Positions 32,756-40,674 are shown, counted from the stretch's first letter. The stretch is 40,674 nucleotides of DNA from UBA5026 sp949065595 (GCA_949065595.1 CARSXK010000010.1:1-40674); one strand, 5' to 3'. The notes: a model not told the origin generated them from the sequence alone. Translations and numbers: made by a program.

Positions 32756-34022
32756 TAGAATTACCCCCTTTTAAATATCCAATTAAGATATAAGCGACCA
32801 ATATACTCACAGATGGTGCTGTAATCATATGCCCTGAAAATAAAGAAAGCAATAAAATAAGTAAAATACTTACCACATAATCTAGTTTAAAGTTGTATTT
32901 TATTTTCTTTATCATCAAAATCAAAATCCATAGAAAGGGAATAAAATAAATCACACCACCAATAATACCATGTCTGAATATAATATCATAATAATCCATT
33001 TCAATTAATTTTACATTGACATCATCTGTCCCATAGTTTTCGATATAACCAATTCCCAGTAATTTTTGATTCCATGGGGCCTTTTTATAATTTTCAAATG
33101 TGTTCTTTAAAAAAGTAACACGTTCACTAAATACAAAATGGTCTATTTTTTGAACGGTAAGTAAATCCGATAGGGAATGAATTTCTAGAAACTCTAAATG
33201 AATTTGGATGTTCTTATAAAAAGATGTCTTTGGTACAATTAGAACCAAAGAAATAATCCCCATTGCAGCGATGATTCCAAGATAAGAAAGTTGCTTCCAT
33301 TTATGCTTTTGTAACATCTGTACAACATAGAAAATTCCAAAAATCACAAAGGTAATGAGTACACTTAAAATGGGTACTTTTGTTCCAATCGCAAAATAAA
33401 CCACCATAAGAATAATCATTCCAACCAATAAAATCCACTTTTTTTGAAATAATAAATGATAGAATAAAAATGGAAATAAAATAGACAAAATTCCACCAAT
33501 TTCATTGGTAGAATAAAACCATCCAATCGTACCTGTTTTACTATAGGCATAACTGTCAAAACCAGTATGTGTCAAAAGAGGAAGCAGTATCAAACCAAGA
33601 TAACATAGTAAGATGGAACATAAATGTTTTGAATGAATTGTCAACCGCTTTTCCAAATGTAAATTGTAAAGTGCCAATAGCGTAAGTGGAAAGAAGAAAG
33701 TCCTTACCATAGATTGACATTCATAAAAGAATACATCTGTATTTTTTTGCAATAACGTCTGTATGACAAAGACAATCATATAAGTTATCACCGCACACGT
33801 TACTGCTATAATAGGTTTTTTATACCGACATTTACTGATAAAAAATAGATCATATAACAATAATCCTAAAAATAAAATCTTAATGACAATGATACCTGTA
33901 AACTGAATGTGTAATATATGAATTGAAAGTGCTGTCACACAATCAAAAATGGGTCCCAACAACAAAAACCATACAATGATTGTTTCGATATGACTACAAA
34001 TCCATTCGTTTACTCTTTTCAT
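32724..34022 (-). CDS. O-antigen ligase/polymerase-like membrane protein (Wzy/WaaL type)
   Basis: 432 aa from ATG 34022, with about ten to twelve membrane helices and one larger extracytoplasmic region (about 245-340). A TIGWFYSTNEIGGILSILFPFL segment resembles the conserved part of Wzy_C proteins. It could polymerise repeat units or ligate a finished glycan to its acceptor. ATG 34022 is preferred over in-frame ATGs at 34034 and 34049 because AGGATGG lies at proper spacing. It has an extended -10 promoter. A Wzm/Wzt exporter is also present, so a ligase role is more likely than a Wzx/Wzy system; no Wzx was found. Confidence 0.8.
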   Translation of the reverse strand: MKRVNEWICSHIETIIVWFLLLGPIFDCVTALSIHILHIQFTGIIVIKILFLGLLLYDLFFISKCRYKKPIIAVTCAVITYMIVFVIQTLLQKNTDVFFYECQSMVRTFFFPLTLLALYNLHLEKRLTIHSKHLCSILLCYLGLILLPLLTHTGFDSYAYSKTGTIGWFYSTNEIGGILSILFPFLFYHLLFQKKWILLVGMIILMVVYFAIGTKVPILSVLITFVIFGIFYVVQMLQKHKWKQLSYLGIIAAMGIISLVLIVPKTSFYKNIQIHLEFLEIHSLSDLLTVQKIDHFVFSERVTFLKNTFENYKKAPWNQKLLGIGYIENYGTDDVNVKLIEMDYYDIIFRHGIIGGVIYFIPFLWILILMIKKIKYNFKLDYVVSILLILLLSLFSGHMITAPSVSILVAYILIGYLKGGNSSENRIRNGQL

Positions 34023-34047
34023 ACTATCATCCATCCTATATAGGTTC

Positions 34048-34056
34048 ATTATATCA
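34048..34056 (-). promoter_or_regulatory. Extended -10 promoter for the Wzy/WaaL-like gene
   Basis: On the minus strand, TGATATAAT (34056-34048), a TG-n-TATAAT box. Transcription would start near 34041, about 20 bases before the ATG at 34022. The -35 region (TTTTTC) is poor, as usual for extended -10 promoters. Confidence 0.5.
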
Positions 34057-34073
34057 AAATTAGAATACGAGAA

Positions 34074-34093
34074 AAAGTATCTTTCGATACTTT
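34074..34093 (-). terminator. Terminator of the degenerate ABC gene
   Basis: A perfect 8-bp stem, AAAGTATC with GATACTTT, closed on the minus strand by a GAAA tetraloop and followed by TTC. It lies 11 bases after the stop at 34104. Confidence 0.65.
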
Positions 34094-34103
34094 CCTTGTA
34101 ATT

Positions 34104-35771
34104 TTATCTTTTTTTCTTTTTTGAAATAGATTCGATTGTTCCACGTTCTATTTTGATGACTTGTGAAACAAGATTCGTACATTCTTCACTTGCAGAGAAA
34201 ATGAGAATTGTCCTTTTTCCATACAATTTATCTAAAGCATGTTTGATACTATCTTTCTCCATTTTGGATAATGCGATTGGGAATTCATACAGAATGATGA
34301 TTTCACTATTCGTTAGCAGTGTTCGAGCGAGTCCAATCAAATATTTTTTTCCTTCTGGTAAATTGGATATATCGGTGCGATATTTTTTGGGTAAGGTGCA
34401 GATATAATCATCTAACTCTAACATTTTACATACTTCTTTTATTTTTTGTTTATCACGACATACCATTTCTAGATTTTTCATAATACTCCCATGGAAGAAA
34501 TAGGGCCTTGTTGTCAAATAATTTAAATTGGTCTTATGTACCTTTTCTGTATAATCCCAAATATGAATTCCATCTACATAAATATCTCCATAATCTTGTC
34601 TGATTTCTCTTCGCAGTAAATTAAAAATCGTACGTTTTCCACAATTTCTTTGTCCTAAAAATAAGACAGTTTCATTTTCGGGAATATGGAAAGAAATATC
34701 CTTAATGCGACTATTATGTTCTTCTTGATTCGTACTATTGTAACTTACATTCTTAAAGTCAATATTGCCTAAAATATCATCTGTTTTATTGGTTCCAAAA
34801 TCAAATAATTCCTTCTCTGTGAAATTTAAAATAATTGATACTCGGTTGGTCGAAATATTTGCCCTTTTAATCTCTGTTAAAATGGTCATAAAATCATTGG
34901 CAACTTCAATTCCCGAACTTAAATAAGGAACAATTAAGAAATATAACGTTAAAGATACTTGTCCTTTGGATACCATATAGACAATAAAGATGGTCATCGC
35001 ATAAATTACAAATTGATAAAAGACATGAAAGTAATGGTCTAAAAAACAATACTCAATATTCCATTGATTTTTTTCTTTGATATATCCATTACAACTATTC
35101 AAAAATTTACGTTTGACTTGCTTTGTCACATTTAAGTCCTTCATAATATCTTTCGAATCCATTACTTCAGAAAAACTTTCATATTGTACATCGTGAGCTT
35201 CTGAAATTCGCTTATTGGATTTTGCAATCCGATTGTTGATCCAATTTAGAATAAAAAAATTGAAAATATCTACTAAAATAATCACACAAGCAACAGGTAC
35301 GTTAATTAGAAATATCGCACCAATGGTTAAGATAAGTCGCCATAATCGTGCCGTTCTCGTTGCAAGTAAATCTGAAAAGTTTGCTACATTATAAACATCA
35401 TTATGAATAATATTGATTAATTTTTCTTTGGAATTGGTTTCAAAATTAACATCTTTTGCATTCGCAATTTTATCAAAAATTTTTTCTTCCAAATTCATAT
35501 ATGTATGTTTTAATAATTTATAATAAATGCGGTAATTGATATCCCAAAATCCCTTTCGTAGAACAATGAATAAAAAGCCTATTGTTAAAAATAAATAGAC
35601 AAGATTAAATTTACCAAGATTGATATTGGTAATGACATTGGCTGCAAAAATAGGTTCTATAATACTACAAATAGAAGCTCCCAAAACGGTAATAAATGCA
35701 ATAAAAAAATATTTTTTGCTGGGTTTGGCAATACGATACCAATTTTGAAACATTCGAATATTCTCTTTCAT
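34104..35771 (-). CDS. ABC exporter with degenerate nucleotide-binding domain
   Basis: A full-length 555-aa half-transporter: six-helix permease (about 20-310), then an ATPase-like domain. The key motifs are altered. Walker A reads GQRNCGKR (373-380), with Asn for the second Gly and Arg for the Ser/Thr after Lys. The Q-loop reads YLTTRPYFF without Gln. The signature LSGGQ is LPEGK (near 471). Walker B is IIILYEFP with Tyr for Asp. SALD is IALS, and the H-loop His is replaced (FSASEE). ATP hydrolysis should be impossible at its own sites, yet the frame is open over 555 codons, arguing for a retained role as partner subunit or non-transport protein. It has its own terminator. Confidence 0.85.
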   Translation of the reverse strand: MKENIRMFQNWYRIAKPSKKYFFIAFITVLGASICSIIEPIFAANVITNINLGKFNLVYLFLTIGFLFIVLRKGFWDINYRIYYKLLKHTYMNLEEKIFDKIANAKDVNFETNSKEKLINIIHNDVYNVANFSDLLATRTARLWRLILTIGAIFLINVPVACVIILVDIFNFFILNWINNRIAKSNKRISEAHDVQYESFSEVMDSKDIMKDLNVTKQVKRKFLNSCNGYIKEKNQWNIEYCFLDHYFHVFYQFVIYAMTIFIVYMVSKGQVSLTLYFLIVPYLSSGIEVANDFMTILTEIKRANISTNRVSIILNFTEKELFDFGTNKTDDILGNIDFKNVSYNSTNQEEHNSRIKDISFHIPENETVLFLGQRNCGKRTIFNLLRREIRQDYGDIYVDGIHIWDYTEKVHKTNLNYLTTRPYFFHGSIMKNLEMVCRDKQKIKEVCKMLELDDYICTLPKKYRTDISNLPEGKKYLIGLARTLLTNSEIIILYEFPIALSKMEKDSIKHALDKLYGKRTILIFSASEECTNLVSQVIKIERGTIESISKKKKR

Positions 35772-35854
35772 CTAATCACATCTATTATGAGTATATCATA
35801 ATGAATGAATATCCTTTTTCCAAAAATTATAAAATTGACATTTGTTGACAAAAA

Positions 35855-35873
35855 AATACGGAAAATCCGTATT
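35855..35873 (-). terminator. Terminator of the GT39-like gene
   Basis: AATACGGA and TCCGTATT, a perfect 8-bp stem with a 3-base loop, followed by TTTTT on the minus strand. The stem overlaps the stop codon at 35872. Confidence 0.78.
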
Positions 35874-37356
35874 ATGTTCTTCTTTCATATAAGAAATAAG
35901 TGACCATTTTAGTTTGATACCTTTGTGTATGATAATCGATGAGTTTATAATCTTTTGAAATAGAGGGTAACTGACCTGTCATATTTTCTTTTTGTAAAAT
36001 CACAAAATGAGGCTTTTTTTGCCGAATGTATGCTCTTTGTTCATCCATCATTTCTGGGTATCTTTCATAGTCAATATTGTTTTTCATAAAGTAATAGAAT
36101 TCTGGAATATTACCAGTTGTGGTATAAAAGCCACCATCCAAAAAACCATAGTTTAATACCGTTTTATCGTCGCTTTTCTCAATTTGATTCGCAAATCGAT
36201 ATTGGGCATAATCCGCTTTACGCCATTTTATCATTTTGGTATTGCCACACATCGTACAAAGTGCCAGAAAGCTTAACCCTATACAACCTAAATTAGAAAT
36301 GCGCCATTCTTGTTTGGGTAGATAAGAAAGTAATACCAAAAAGCCAATTAAAATAAAAGGAGTTAAAACAAATGGATAATAATGAAAACTAGTCCCACCA
36401 ACATAGATAAATATACCCGTTGTTAGCATGCAGGTCAGTAAGGTGCAATTGGCTCCCTTTTTTCCCCATGTATCGCCTTTTTGGAACAACAAGAAAAAGC
36501 CAACGACAATCCCCAAAAAGGTTGGAAGATATCCAAATAAGTTTTTAAACAAAAGTGATAAGGTATTCGTAATTTTTGTGATAAGCGAACCTGCACTTGA
36601 ATAGGCATTCATATTAACAATAAAATATACATTCCATAAATCTTTTAAAGCGTTATATATTCCAAAGTAAATCATCCAAGGGAGAGTTGCGATTAACATT
36701 CCTGATAAATAAATAAAACAATTTTGGAAAGCTATTTTATACTGTTTGTGATAACATTGTATAGCAAATACACACATCATCCAACCAAACCAAAAGCCTA
36801 ATAGAGTATACTTCATCCATAAAATACAACCTGCCAATACCCCTACTAAAAAAACAGTTTTTTTAGATATCATGATGTCTTTTTCTTTTAAATATACAAT
36901 CAAATAGTAAAAAGAAATCATAAACAGTGATAAACTGAATTCTTCTACGCTTCCACCATGACTAAATGATCCTAAAGTAACAATTGATAATGTATAAATT
37001 GGAATGATAAAATAGGCTTTTTTTGGAGTGAAAAATAAAGTAATTATTTTATAGGTATAATATAGGAATATAGAAAAGGAGAATACTTCTAGAATAAATA
37101 CACCCAAAAAACTCTTATAACTGATCAGTGAACCAATTCCATAAATAAGATACAAAAGAGGTCCTTTTTGTTCAAACAAAGATTGATAAGGAACCACACC
37201 TCTTACCATTCCTTTTCCTACTGTAAAAAAGGCGTTGGCATCTACCCAATCATTGATTCGGTATAGAAAAGAATTCTTACTACAAATCATTAAAAATAAA
37301 AATGCAATTCCAAAACAATATAGATATGGTTTTACCCATTTTTTATTTTTTATCAT
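35872..37356 (-). CDS. Polytopic membrane glycosyltransferase, GT39/ArnT-like
   Basis: A GT-C type membrane enzyme of 494 aa with about eleven helices and a soluble C-terminal region (about 380-494). The N-terminal loop YRINDWVDANAFFTVGKGMV...VPYQSLFEQKGPLLYLI, with acidic residues just after the first helix, is typical of this family; these enzymes use polyprenyl-phosphate sugars on the outer membrane face. It could decorate the exported polysaccharide with sugars flipped by GtrA. I use ATG 37356, with GGTG six bases upstream; the in-frame GTG at 37368 lies in that ribosome site. Confidence 0.85.
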   Translation of the reverse strand: MIKNKKWVKPYLYCFGIAFLFLMICSKNSFLYRINDWVDANAFFTVGKGMVRGVVPYQSLFEQKGPLLYLIYGIGSLISYKSFLGVFILEVFSFSIFLYYTYKIITLFFTPKKAYFIIPIYTLSIVTLGSFSHGGSVEEFSLSLFMISFYYLIVYLKEKDIMISKKTVFLVGVLAGCILWMKYTLLGFWFGWMMCVFAIQCYHKQYKIAFQNCFIYLSGMLIATLPWMIYFGIYNALKDLWNVYFIVNMNAYSSAGSLITKITNTLSLLFKNLFGYLPTFLGIVVGFFLLFQKGDTWGKKGANCTLLTCMLTTGIFIYVGGTSFHYYPFVLTPFILIGFLVLLSYLPKQEWRISNLGCIGLSFLALCTMCGNTKMIKWRKADYAQYRFANQIEKSDDKTVLNYGFLDGGFYTTTGNIPEFYYFMKNNIDYERYPEMMDEQRAYIRQKKPHFVILQKENMTGQLPSISKDYKLIDYHTQRYQTKMVTYFLYERRT

Positions 37357-37430
37357 ACACTTCACCACTTATACTTATTTTACCATGATTTTTCTAAAAT
37401 AAATGAAAAATTTGTAATATCTTACCATCC

Positions 37431-37453
37431 AAAAAGGGATTTTTTTAAATCCC
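37431..37453 (-). terminator. Terminator of the DUF262 gene
   Basis: GGGATTT and AAATCCC form a stem around a 4-base loop, with TTTTT following on the minus strand. It overlaps the stop codon at 37445. Confidence 0.8.
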
Positions 37454-38683
37454 ATTCGTAAAACGATTCATTTTTACTTTTGTTTCATGAACAAAACTTG
37501 AAAAATCTTTTCTTTTTTGTTCAGACATTTGATGATAAAAATCATGTAAAATGGCTTTTATTTCAGAGGATTTACGAAGTAATATCTCTTCTTTTATATC
37601 GAATAATAAGAAGCACAATAATACCACTCTTTCTTCTCCTATTTGATATTTCCTACAATGAATCAATTGATAAATATCTTCTTCTATCGTAGATAACCAT
37701 TTTTCAATACGCGTCAAACTTTCATCGACTTGTTCAACGCTAGTTAAATAATGATAACGATTGGTATCGTCAATTTTATTGAGCCAGTTACTCACTTCCC
37801 TTTTATCATTCATTCTCCACCTATATATCACATCTGTTTTATCTTGTTGATAAAACACTTGACGAACACATGTTGTAAATATTGCTTGATATTTTTTGTG
37901 TAAATCCTTATAGGGCGGAAAAAACGATCCAATATGTTTTTGAACAGCATTTTCAATCGCAGTCATTACTGTTTTATCACATTCTACATTCCAACGACGA
38001 TATGTATTTTCTTTTAAATTATTGATACTTTCATTAATTCTTTTGAAATTTTGTTTTGGACTATAAATGGAATTTTCAGATTCTTTGATAATAGAAAATT
38101 CTAGTACATATTGATTGATTTTCTTTTGAAAATATTCACCAATATCATTTTTACCATCGAATGTTTTTCCGTTTAGATCTTCAAATACTTTTAAACCGTG
38201 TAGTGAAAATTTGTGTTTTTGTGTTTTTTCCAATTCCCCAAATTCGTTTAAATATAATCTTCCCTTGAACCCTATAATGCCTGTAAGTCGTTGTTGCCCA
38301 TCTAAAACCTCATAGATTTCCTTCCCATTTTCTTGATACTGATGGATAATAATTTTAGGAAGGGGAATATCCATAAATATGCTCTCTATCTGCCAAGAGG
38401 CTTGTTTTAGGTTCATTTCCTCTTGGCGTTGGTATGGCCCTCTTAATATAAACAATCTTTTTTCCATCAAGTCACAAACCTCATCAATTGTTCTATATTC
38501 ACTGTATATTTTGTATTGTATATTTTTGAGTTCTTGAAAGCTTGTCGCAACTGCGTAATCTTCTTTTTCTATTGGTAATTTCTTATTCTGATTCAAATAA
38601 TGATTCATGTTAACAGAAAACCTATGTTGCGCATAATCCATTACAAGTTGATACATATCTTTTAATGGCCTAATTTGGTGCAT
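37445..38683 (-). CDS. DUF262 (GmrS/ParB-fold) protein, probably the 3' part of a larger gene
   Basis: 412 aa. The DUF262 core is seen at about 82-140: RGPYQRQEEMN, WQIESIFMDIPLPKIIIHQ, and EVLDGQQRLTGIIGFKG with the conserved DGQQR. The C-terminal ~200 residues are helical, with no visible HNH/DUF1524 nuclease motif. DUF262 proteins are common in type IV restriction (GmrSD) and related defence. No ribosome site precedes the ATG, and the frame stays open 33 more codons upstream (PIEKFDVKEYIDFCIARD), overlapping the other DUF262 gene. One fewer base at 38768-38773 would join both into a 780-aa protein. Confidence 0.82.
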   Translation of the reverse strand: MHQIRPLKDMYQLVMDYAQHRFSVNMNHYLNQNKKLPIEKEDYAVATSFQELKNIQYKIYSEYRTIDEVCDLMEKRLFILRGPYQRQEEMNLKQASWQIESIFMDIPLPKIIIHQYQENGKEIYEVLDGQQRLTGIIGFKGRLYLNEFGELEKTQKHKFSLHGLKVFEDLNGKTFDGKNDIGEYFQKKINQYVLEFSIIKESENSIYSPKQNFKRINESINNLKENTYRRWNVECDKTVMTAIENAVQKHIGSFFPPYKDLHKKYQAIFTTCVRQVFYQQDKTDVIYRWRMNDKREVSNWLNKIDDTNRYHYLTSVEQVDESLTRIEKWLSTIEEDIYQLIHCRKYQIGEERVVLLCFLLFDIKEEILLRKSSEIKAILHDFYHQMSEQKRKDFSSFVHETKVKMNRFTNGI

Positions 38684-38759
38684 TTCATCATGTTTGAAAT
38701 AACTAGGTTTGGTATCTCTGGCAATACAGAAATCAATGTATTCTTTTACATCAAACTTT

Positions 38760-39788
38760 TCAATTGGAAAAAACTTTGTCTTTCAAACAAACAGCTAATA
38801 ACCAATAGGTACAAAATAAGAATCTTCTTGTATTCAGTTGAGGATATCTTACAAAAGTAGGACAATGGATTAACTGAATTAATTTTTGTACAACTTGATT
38901 GAAGATCGCTATGATTTCTTCTGGGTTTTCTCCATAAATGTATGGAATATATCCCTTTTTCATACGGTCTTCTTTGGTAAAAAAGGAAAGAAATCTTCCA
39001 ATAGGACAATAAGTAGCTGCGATTAATTCACGAATGCGTACCATTCCTTCATCAATCATATTTTTCTTTTTCTTTGGATCTAGTATTTTAATTGCAATTA
39101 AATCTTTCCTAAATTGTTCATTTTTCTGTAAAATTGAGGTCATTTGAGCAGTAAGTGGTTCATCAAAATAGGACGCTTTTTGCATTTGAAATGGTTTTAA
39201 TTCAATCCCCGAATTATTTCGAAGATAGAGCTGTTTTTCAATATATTCATCGTCTACCAATGTCAAATTCAAATTAGATTTGATGGGTTTAAATCTTTTC
39301 AATTCAATACTATATTCATTTTTAAAATAATCTCGGTCATCCTTATCTAGGTCACTAAAAAATTTATCTTTTAAAAAGGGTAATTGGTGAAGGCCCTTTT
39401 CAGATAATCGGAGTTCATTATTGACAAACATTTTAAGTGCAGTAATACGTTGAAATCCATCACATATTATATTTCTATCATTATTTGTGTAGATGATAAT
39501 TGGTTGGATTTCATATTTTAATAAAACTGATTCAATAAAATATGTAGCACGTTCATTTGACCATATATATTCACTGTTAAAGGTTCTGTTGAGCCAACCT
39601 TCTTTATCAATAGATTTTAAGACATGCCCTATACTAGGTGTTTCTCTTTCTGATTTTAGATTTTCAGTCAAAATATATCGACATCTATCCTTATCTTTAT
39701 CACTTAATTTTACTTCCTGTTCATTCTGTTTTTCTTCATCTCTTTCATGTAATTTTACTTTTTCTTTGTTTTTCTTCTCTTTTATCAT
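38760..39788 (-). CDS. DUF262 (GmrS/ParB-fold) protein with variant motif
   Basis: 342 aa. A charged, Lys/Glu-rich head (1-40) precedes a DUF262 domain: WLNRTFNSEYIWSNERATYFIESVLLKYEIQPIIIY (about 65-100) and NIICDGFQRITALKMF, where the usual DGQQR is CDGFQR. NNSGIELKPFQMQKAS is also typical of DUF262 proteins. It ends LKDKVFSN at a TGA just after a T6 run; with five T the sequence continues as VFPIEKFDVKEYID into the next DUF262 reading frame. The whole could be a two-domain protein. A strong hairpin lies upstream in the leader. A defence role is inferred from the family only. Confidence 0.82.
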   Translation of the reverse strand: MIKEKKNKEKVKLHERDEEKQNEQEVKLSDKDKDRCRYILTENLKSERETPSIGHVLKSIDKEGWLNRTFNSEYIWSNERATYFIESVLLKYEIQPIIIYTNNDRNIICDGFQRITALKMFVNNELRLSEKGLHQLPFLKDKFFSDLDKDDRDYFKNEYSIELKRFKPIKSNLNLTLVDDEYIEKQLYLRNNSGIELKPFQMQKASYFDEPLTAQMTSILQKNEQFRKDLIAIKILDPKKKKNMIDEGMVRIRELIAATYCPIGRFLSFFTKEDRMKKGYIPYIYGENPEEIIAIFNQVVQKLIQLIHCPTFVRYPQLNTRRFLFCTYWLLAVCLKDKVFSN

Positions 39789-39826
39789 ACAACATCCATC
39801 TCCCTACATAACTCATACAATAAAAA

Positions 39827-39874
39827 GAGCAGCACAAATATTCACCTCTATTGGAAGAGATTTTTGTACTGCTC
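39827..39874 (-). terminator. Strong hairpin in the leader of the DUF262 gene
   Basis: On the minus strand, GAGCAGTACAAA and TTTGTGCTGCTC form a fully paired 12-bp stem (one G-U), with an inner CTCT/AGAG stem in the loop and TTTTT after it. It is 39 bases from the start codon of the gene at 39788, so it may attenuate that gene or end transcripts from the right. The plus strand also has a T run after it. Confidence 0.6.
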
Positions 39875-40090
39875 ATATATTTTTTTCATTATAGCATCTC
39901 TATATCATCTATGTCAACTACTTGTTGACGCCATAAGTTAAACTGAAATTTTAATAATAATATGATTCACTTATACTAAATTGATAAATATATGCTAATT
40001 CCAGATAAGATTCTGAAATTTAATGATACTGCTTTTTCATTTTCGGATAAAAATTTAGTCAGTTTGCTAAACTTTGTACATCTTTATTTC
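39875..40090. other. Intergenic region, no gene recognised
   Basis: Very AT-rich, with no open frame carrying a ribosome site and no RNA gene recognised. It may hold the promoter of the DUF262 gene; no convincing -35/-10 pair was found. Confidence 0.4.
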
Positions 40091-40348
40091 TTAAGAATTC
40101 AAAATATTTTGTTCTTTTTTTGAAATAACCTTATTTCCCTTGATTTCTTCTACCTCATCAAACTCACTTAATTCGGTAAAATCATTTGTAGAATTACTGT
40201 AACTACGTCTTAAATAACTATTACCACCATCTACACTACAACCACCACATTTACAGCTAACAAAATCGTGAGTGTACTTTGATACTATAATATCCCCACA
40301 TAAATTACATTTTATTGAGTTTTTAATAATTCTTTTCATATCTAGCAT
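40091..40348 (-). CDS. Small zinc-ribbon-like protein
   Basis: 85 aa. The N-terminal half has IKCNLCGDIIVSKYTHDFVSCKCGGCSVDGG (12-42): CxxC and CxCxxC cysteines around a HDF motif, a likely Zn-binding module. YLRRSYSNS and TELSEF follow. It resembles a small conserved family of Bacillota (DUF7695-like, from memory). ATG 40348 and an in-frame ATG at 40339 are both possible; ribosome site AGAG favours the second. The C-terminus is acidic then lysine-rich. Function unknown; it is upstream of the DUF262 genes on the same strand but separated by the hairpin. Confidence 0.72.
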   Translation of the reverse strand: MLDMKRIIKNSIKCNLCGDIIVSKYTHDFVSCKCGGCSVDGGNSYLRRSYSNSTNDFTELSEFDEVEEIKGNKVISKKEQNILNS

Positions 40349-40391
40349 CTCTACTTTTCATTAACAGTTTATCATAATTTTAGGTACAAAA

Positions 40392-40414
40392 AAAGCCTTG
40401 ATCTTCAAGACTTT
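40392..40414 (-). terminator. Terminator upstream of the zinc-ribbon gene
   Basis: On the minus strand, AAAGTCTTGA and TCAAGGCTTT pair (one G-U) around a 3-base loop and are followed by TTTTTTG. It ends a minus-strand transcript from beyond the right part of the window. Confidence 0.72.
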
Positions 40415-40674
40415 AATTTCTAAATGATCGGGAAAACAGGACGAACTAGAAAGAAATTGATTACGACATAATCCACAGAAAACCGCGGATTTTTTCCTTT
40501 TCATTACGGATGATTCCTTTTTGAAACACTTAATTTTAGAAAATTTAAGTGCTGAATAAGTGCTAGAAAAGGAAAAATATCCATGACAATTTCTAAAATC
40601 ACTAGAGATGACATTATACTATTATAACGCGTTGTGCTAGTTAATTTTAAGGAATAGAAAAATCATTCAAAAAG
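40415..40674. other. Right edge, no gene recognised
   Basis: No supported gene. There is another imperfect hairpin near 40476-40494 (AATCCGCG with UGUGGAUU on the minus strand). Short protein-like frames on the minus strand have no start and may be decayed sequence. Confidence 0.35.

Noticed and set aside
38746..39009. 87-codon minus-strand frame in the DUF262 region
   Set aside because: It lies in a third frame wholly within the DUF262 coding sequence and has no family signature.
39827..39874. T-box or metabolite riboswitch
   Set aside because: The leader is too short and lacks T-box or known aptamer motifs; only a nested hairpin and U tract are visible.
1..40674. CRISPR array, tRNA or rRNA genes
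   Set aside because: No regularly spaced repeats, tRNA cloverleaf motifs or rRNA signatures were noticed on reading either strand.
1..40674. Mycoplasma-type code with UGA as Trp
   Set aside because: UGA ends several well-bounded genes (for example gerKB and the PssD-like gene), and sporulation genes argue for a walled Bacillota.

Overview
The window comes from a low-GC, Gram-positive, endospore-forming bacterium of the Bacillota, probably an uncultured gut lineage of the Bacilli/Erysipelotrichia type. The evidence is the AT-rich sequence, strong AGGAGG/GGTGA ribosome binding sites, canonical TTGACA/TATAAT promoters, UGA used as stop (standard code), and sporulation and germination genes (a GerA-type receptor operon and dacB-spmA-spmB). 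The species assignment is inference. No tRNA, rRNA, CRISPR array or transposase was found.

Layout. (1) 0.1-3.9 kb, plus strand: a three-gene germinant receptor operon in A-C-B order (gerKA-gerKC-gerKB), closed by a bidirectional terminator. (2) 3.9-10.5 kb: a tail-anchored unknown protein, a small ferredoxin, the pseudouridine synthase rluB, two lipoproteins, dacB-spmA-spmB (spore cortex and dehydration), and three small proteins of unknown function, two of them membrane proteins. (3) 10.6-12.4 kb: a type IV prepilin-like gene with a C-terminal formylglycine-enzyme/C-type-lectin-like domain, split by a one-base change in an A7 run. (4) 12.45-14.8 kb: an island bounded by a 21-bp inverted repeat. 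It carries a RhuM-family gene and a frameshifted queuosine-salvage (Qng1/DUF2419) gene. (5) 14.9-19.4 kb: ligA, a 51-aa membrane protein and pcrA. (6) 19.4-37.4 kb: a large surface-polysaccharide locus. It holds an ABC exporter, an Alg14/Alg13-like glycosyltransferase pair, GT2 and GT4 glycosyltransferases, GtrA, a Wzm/Wzt (TagGH-like) polysaccharide exporter, a DUF616-methyltransferase fusion, a Wzy/WaaL-like membrane protein, a catalytically degenerate ABC exporter, and a GT39-like membrane protein. (7) 37.4-40.4 kb: tandem DUF262 (GmrSD/ParB-like) coding regions, probably one split gene, and a small zinc-ribbon protein.

How the genes work together. The polysaccharide locus runs as several minus-strand transcripts marked by promoters and hairpins. 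The first is 34022 to 31916. The second is 31762 to 25275, which synthesises the chain and exports it through Wzm/Wzt. The third is 24928 to 17133, in which glycosyltransferases, an ABC exporter and the essential helicase pcrA are joined by ATGA stop/start overlaps. The most unusual items are an intact ABC protein with its nucleotide-binding motifs mutated, three genes (prepilin, qng1, DUF262) each restored by a single-base change at or beside a homopolymer, and the inverted-repeat-bounded RhuM/Qng1 island. The frameshifts could be real pseudogenes, phase variation or assembly error; the sequence alone cannot decide.
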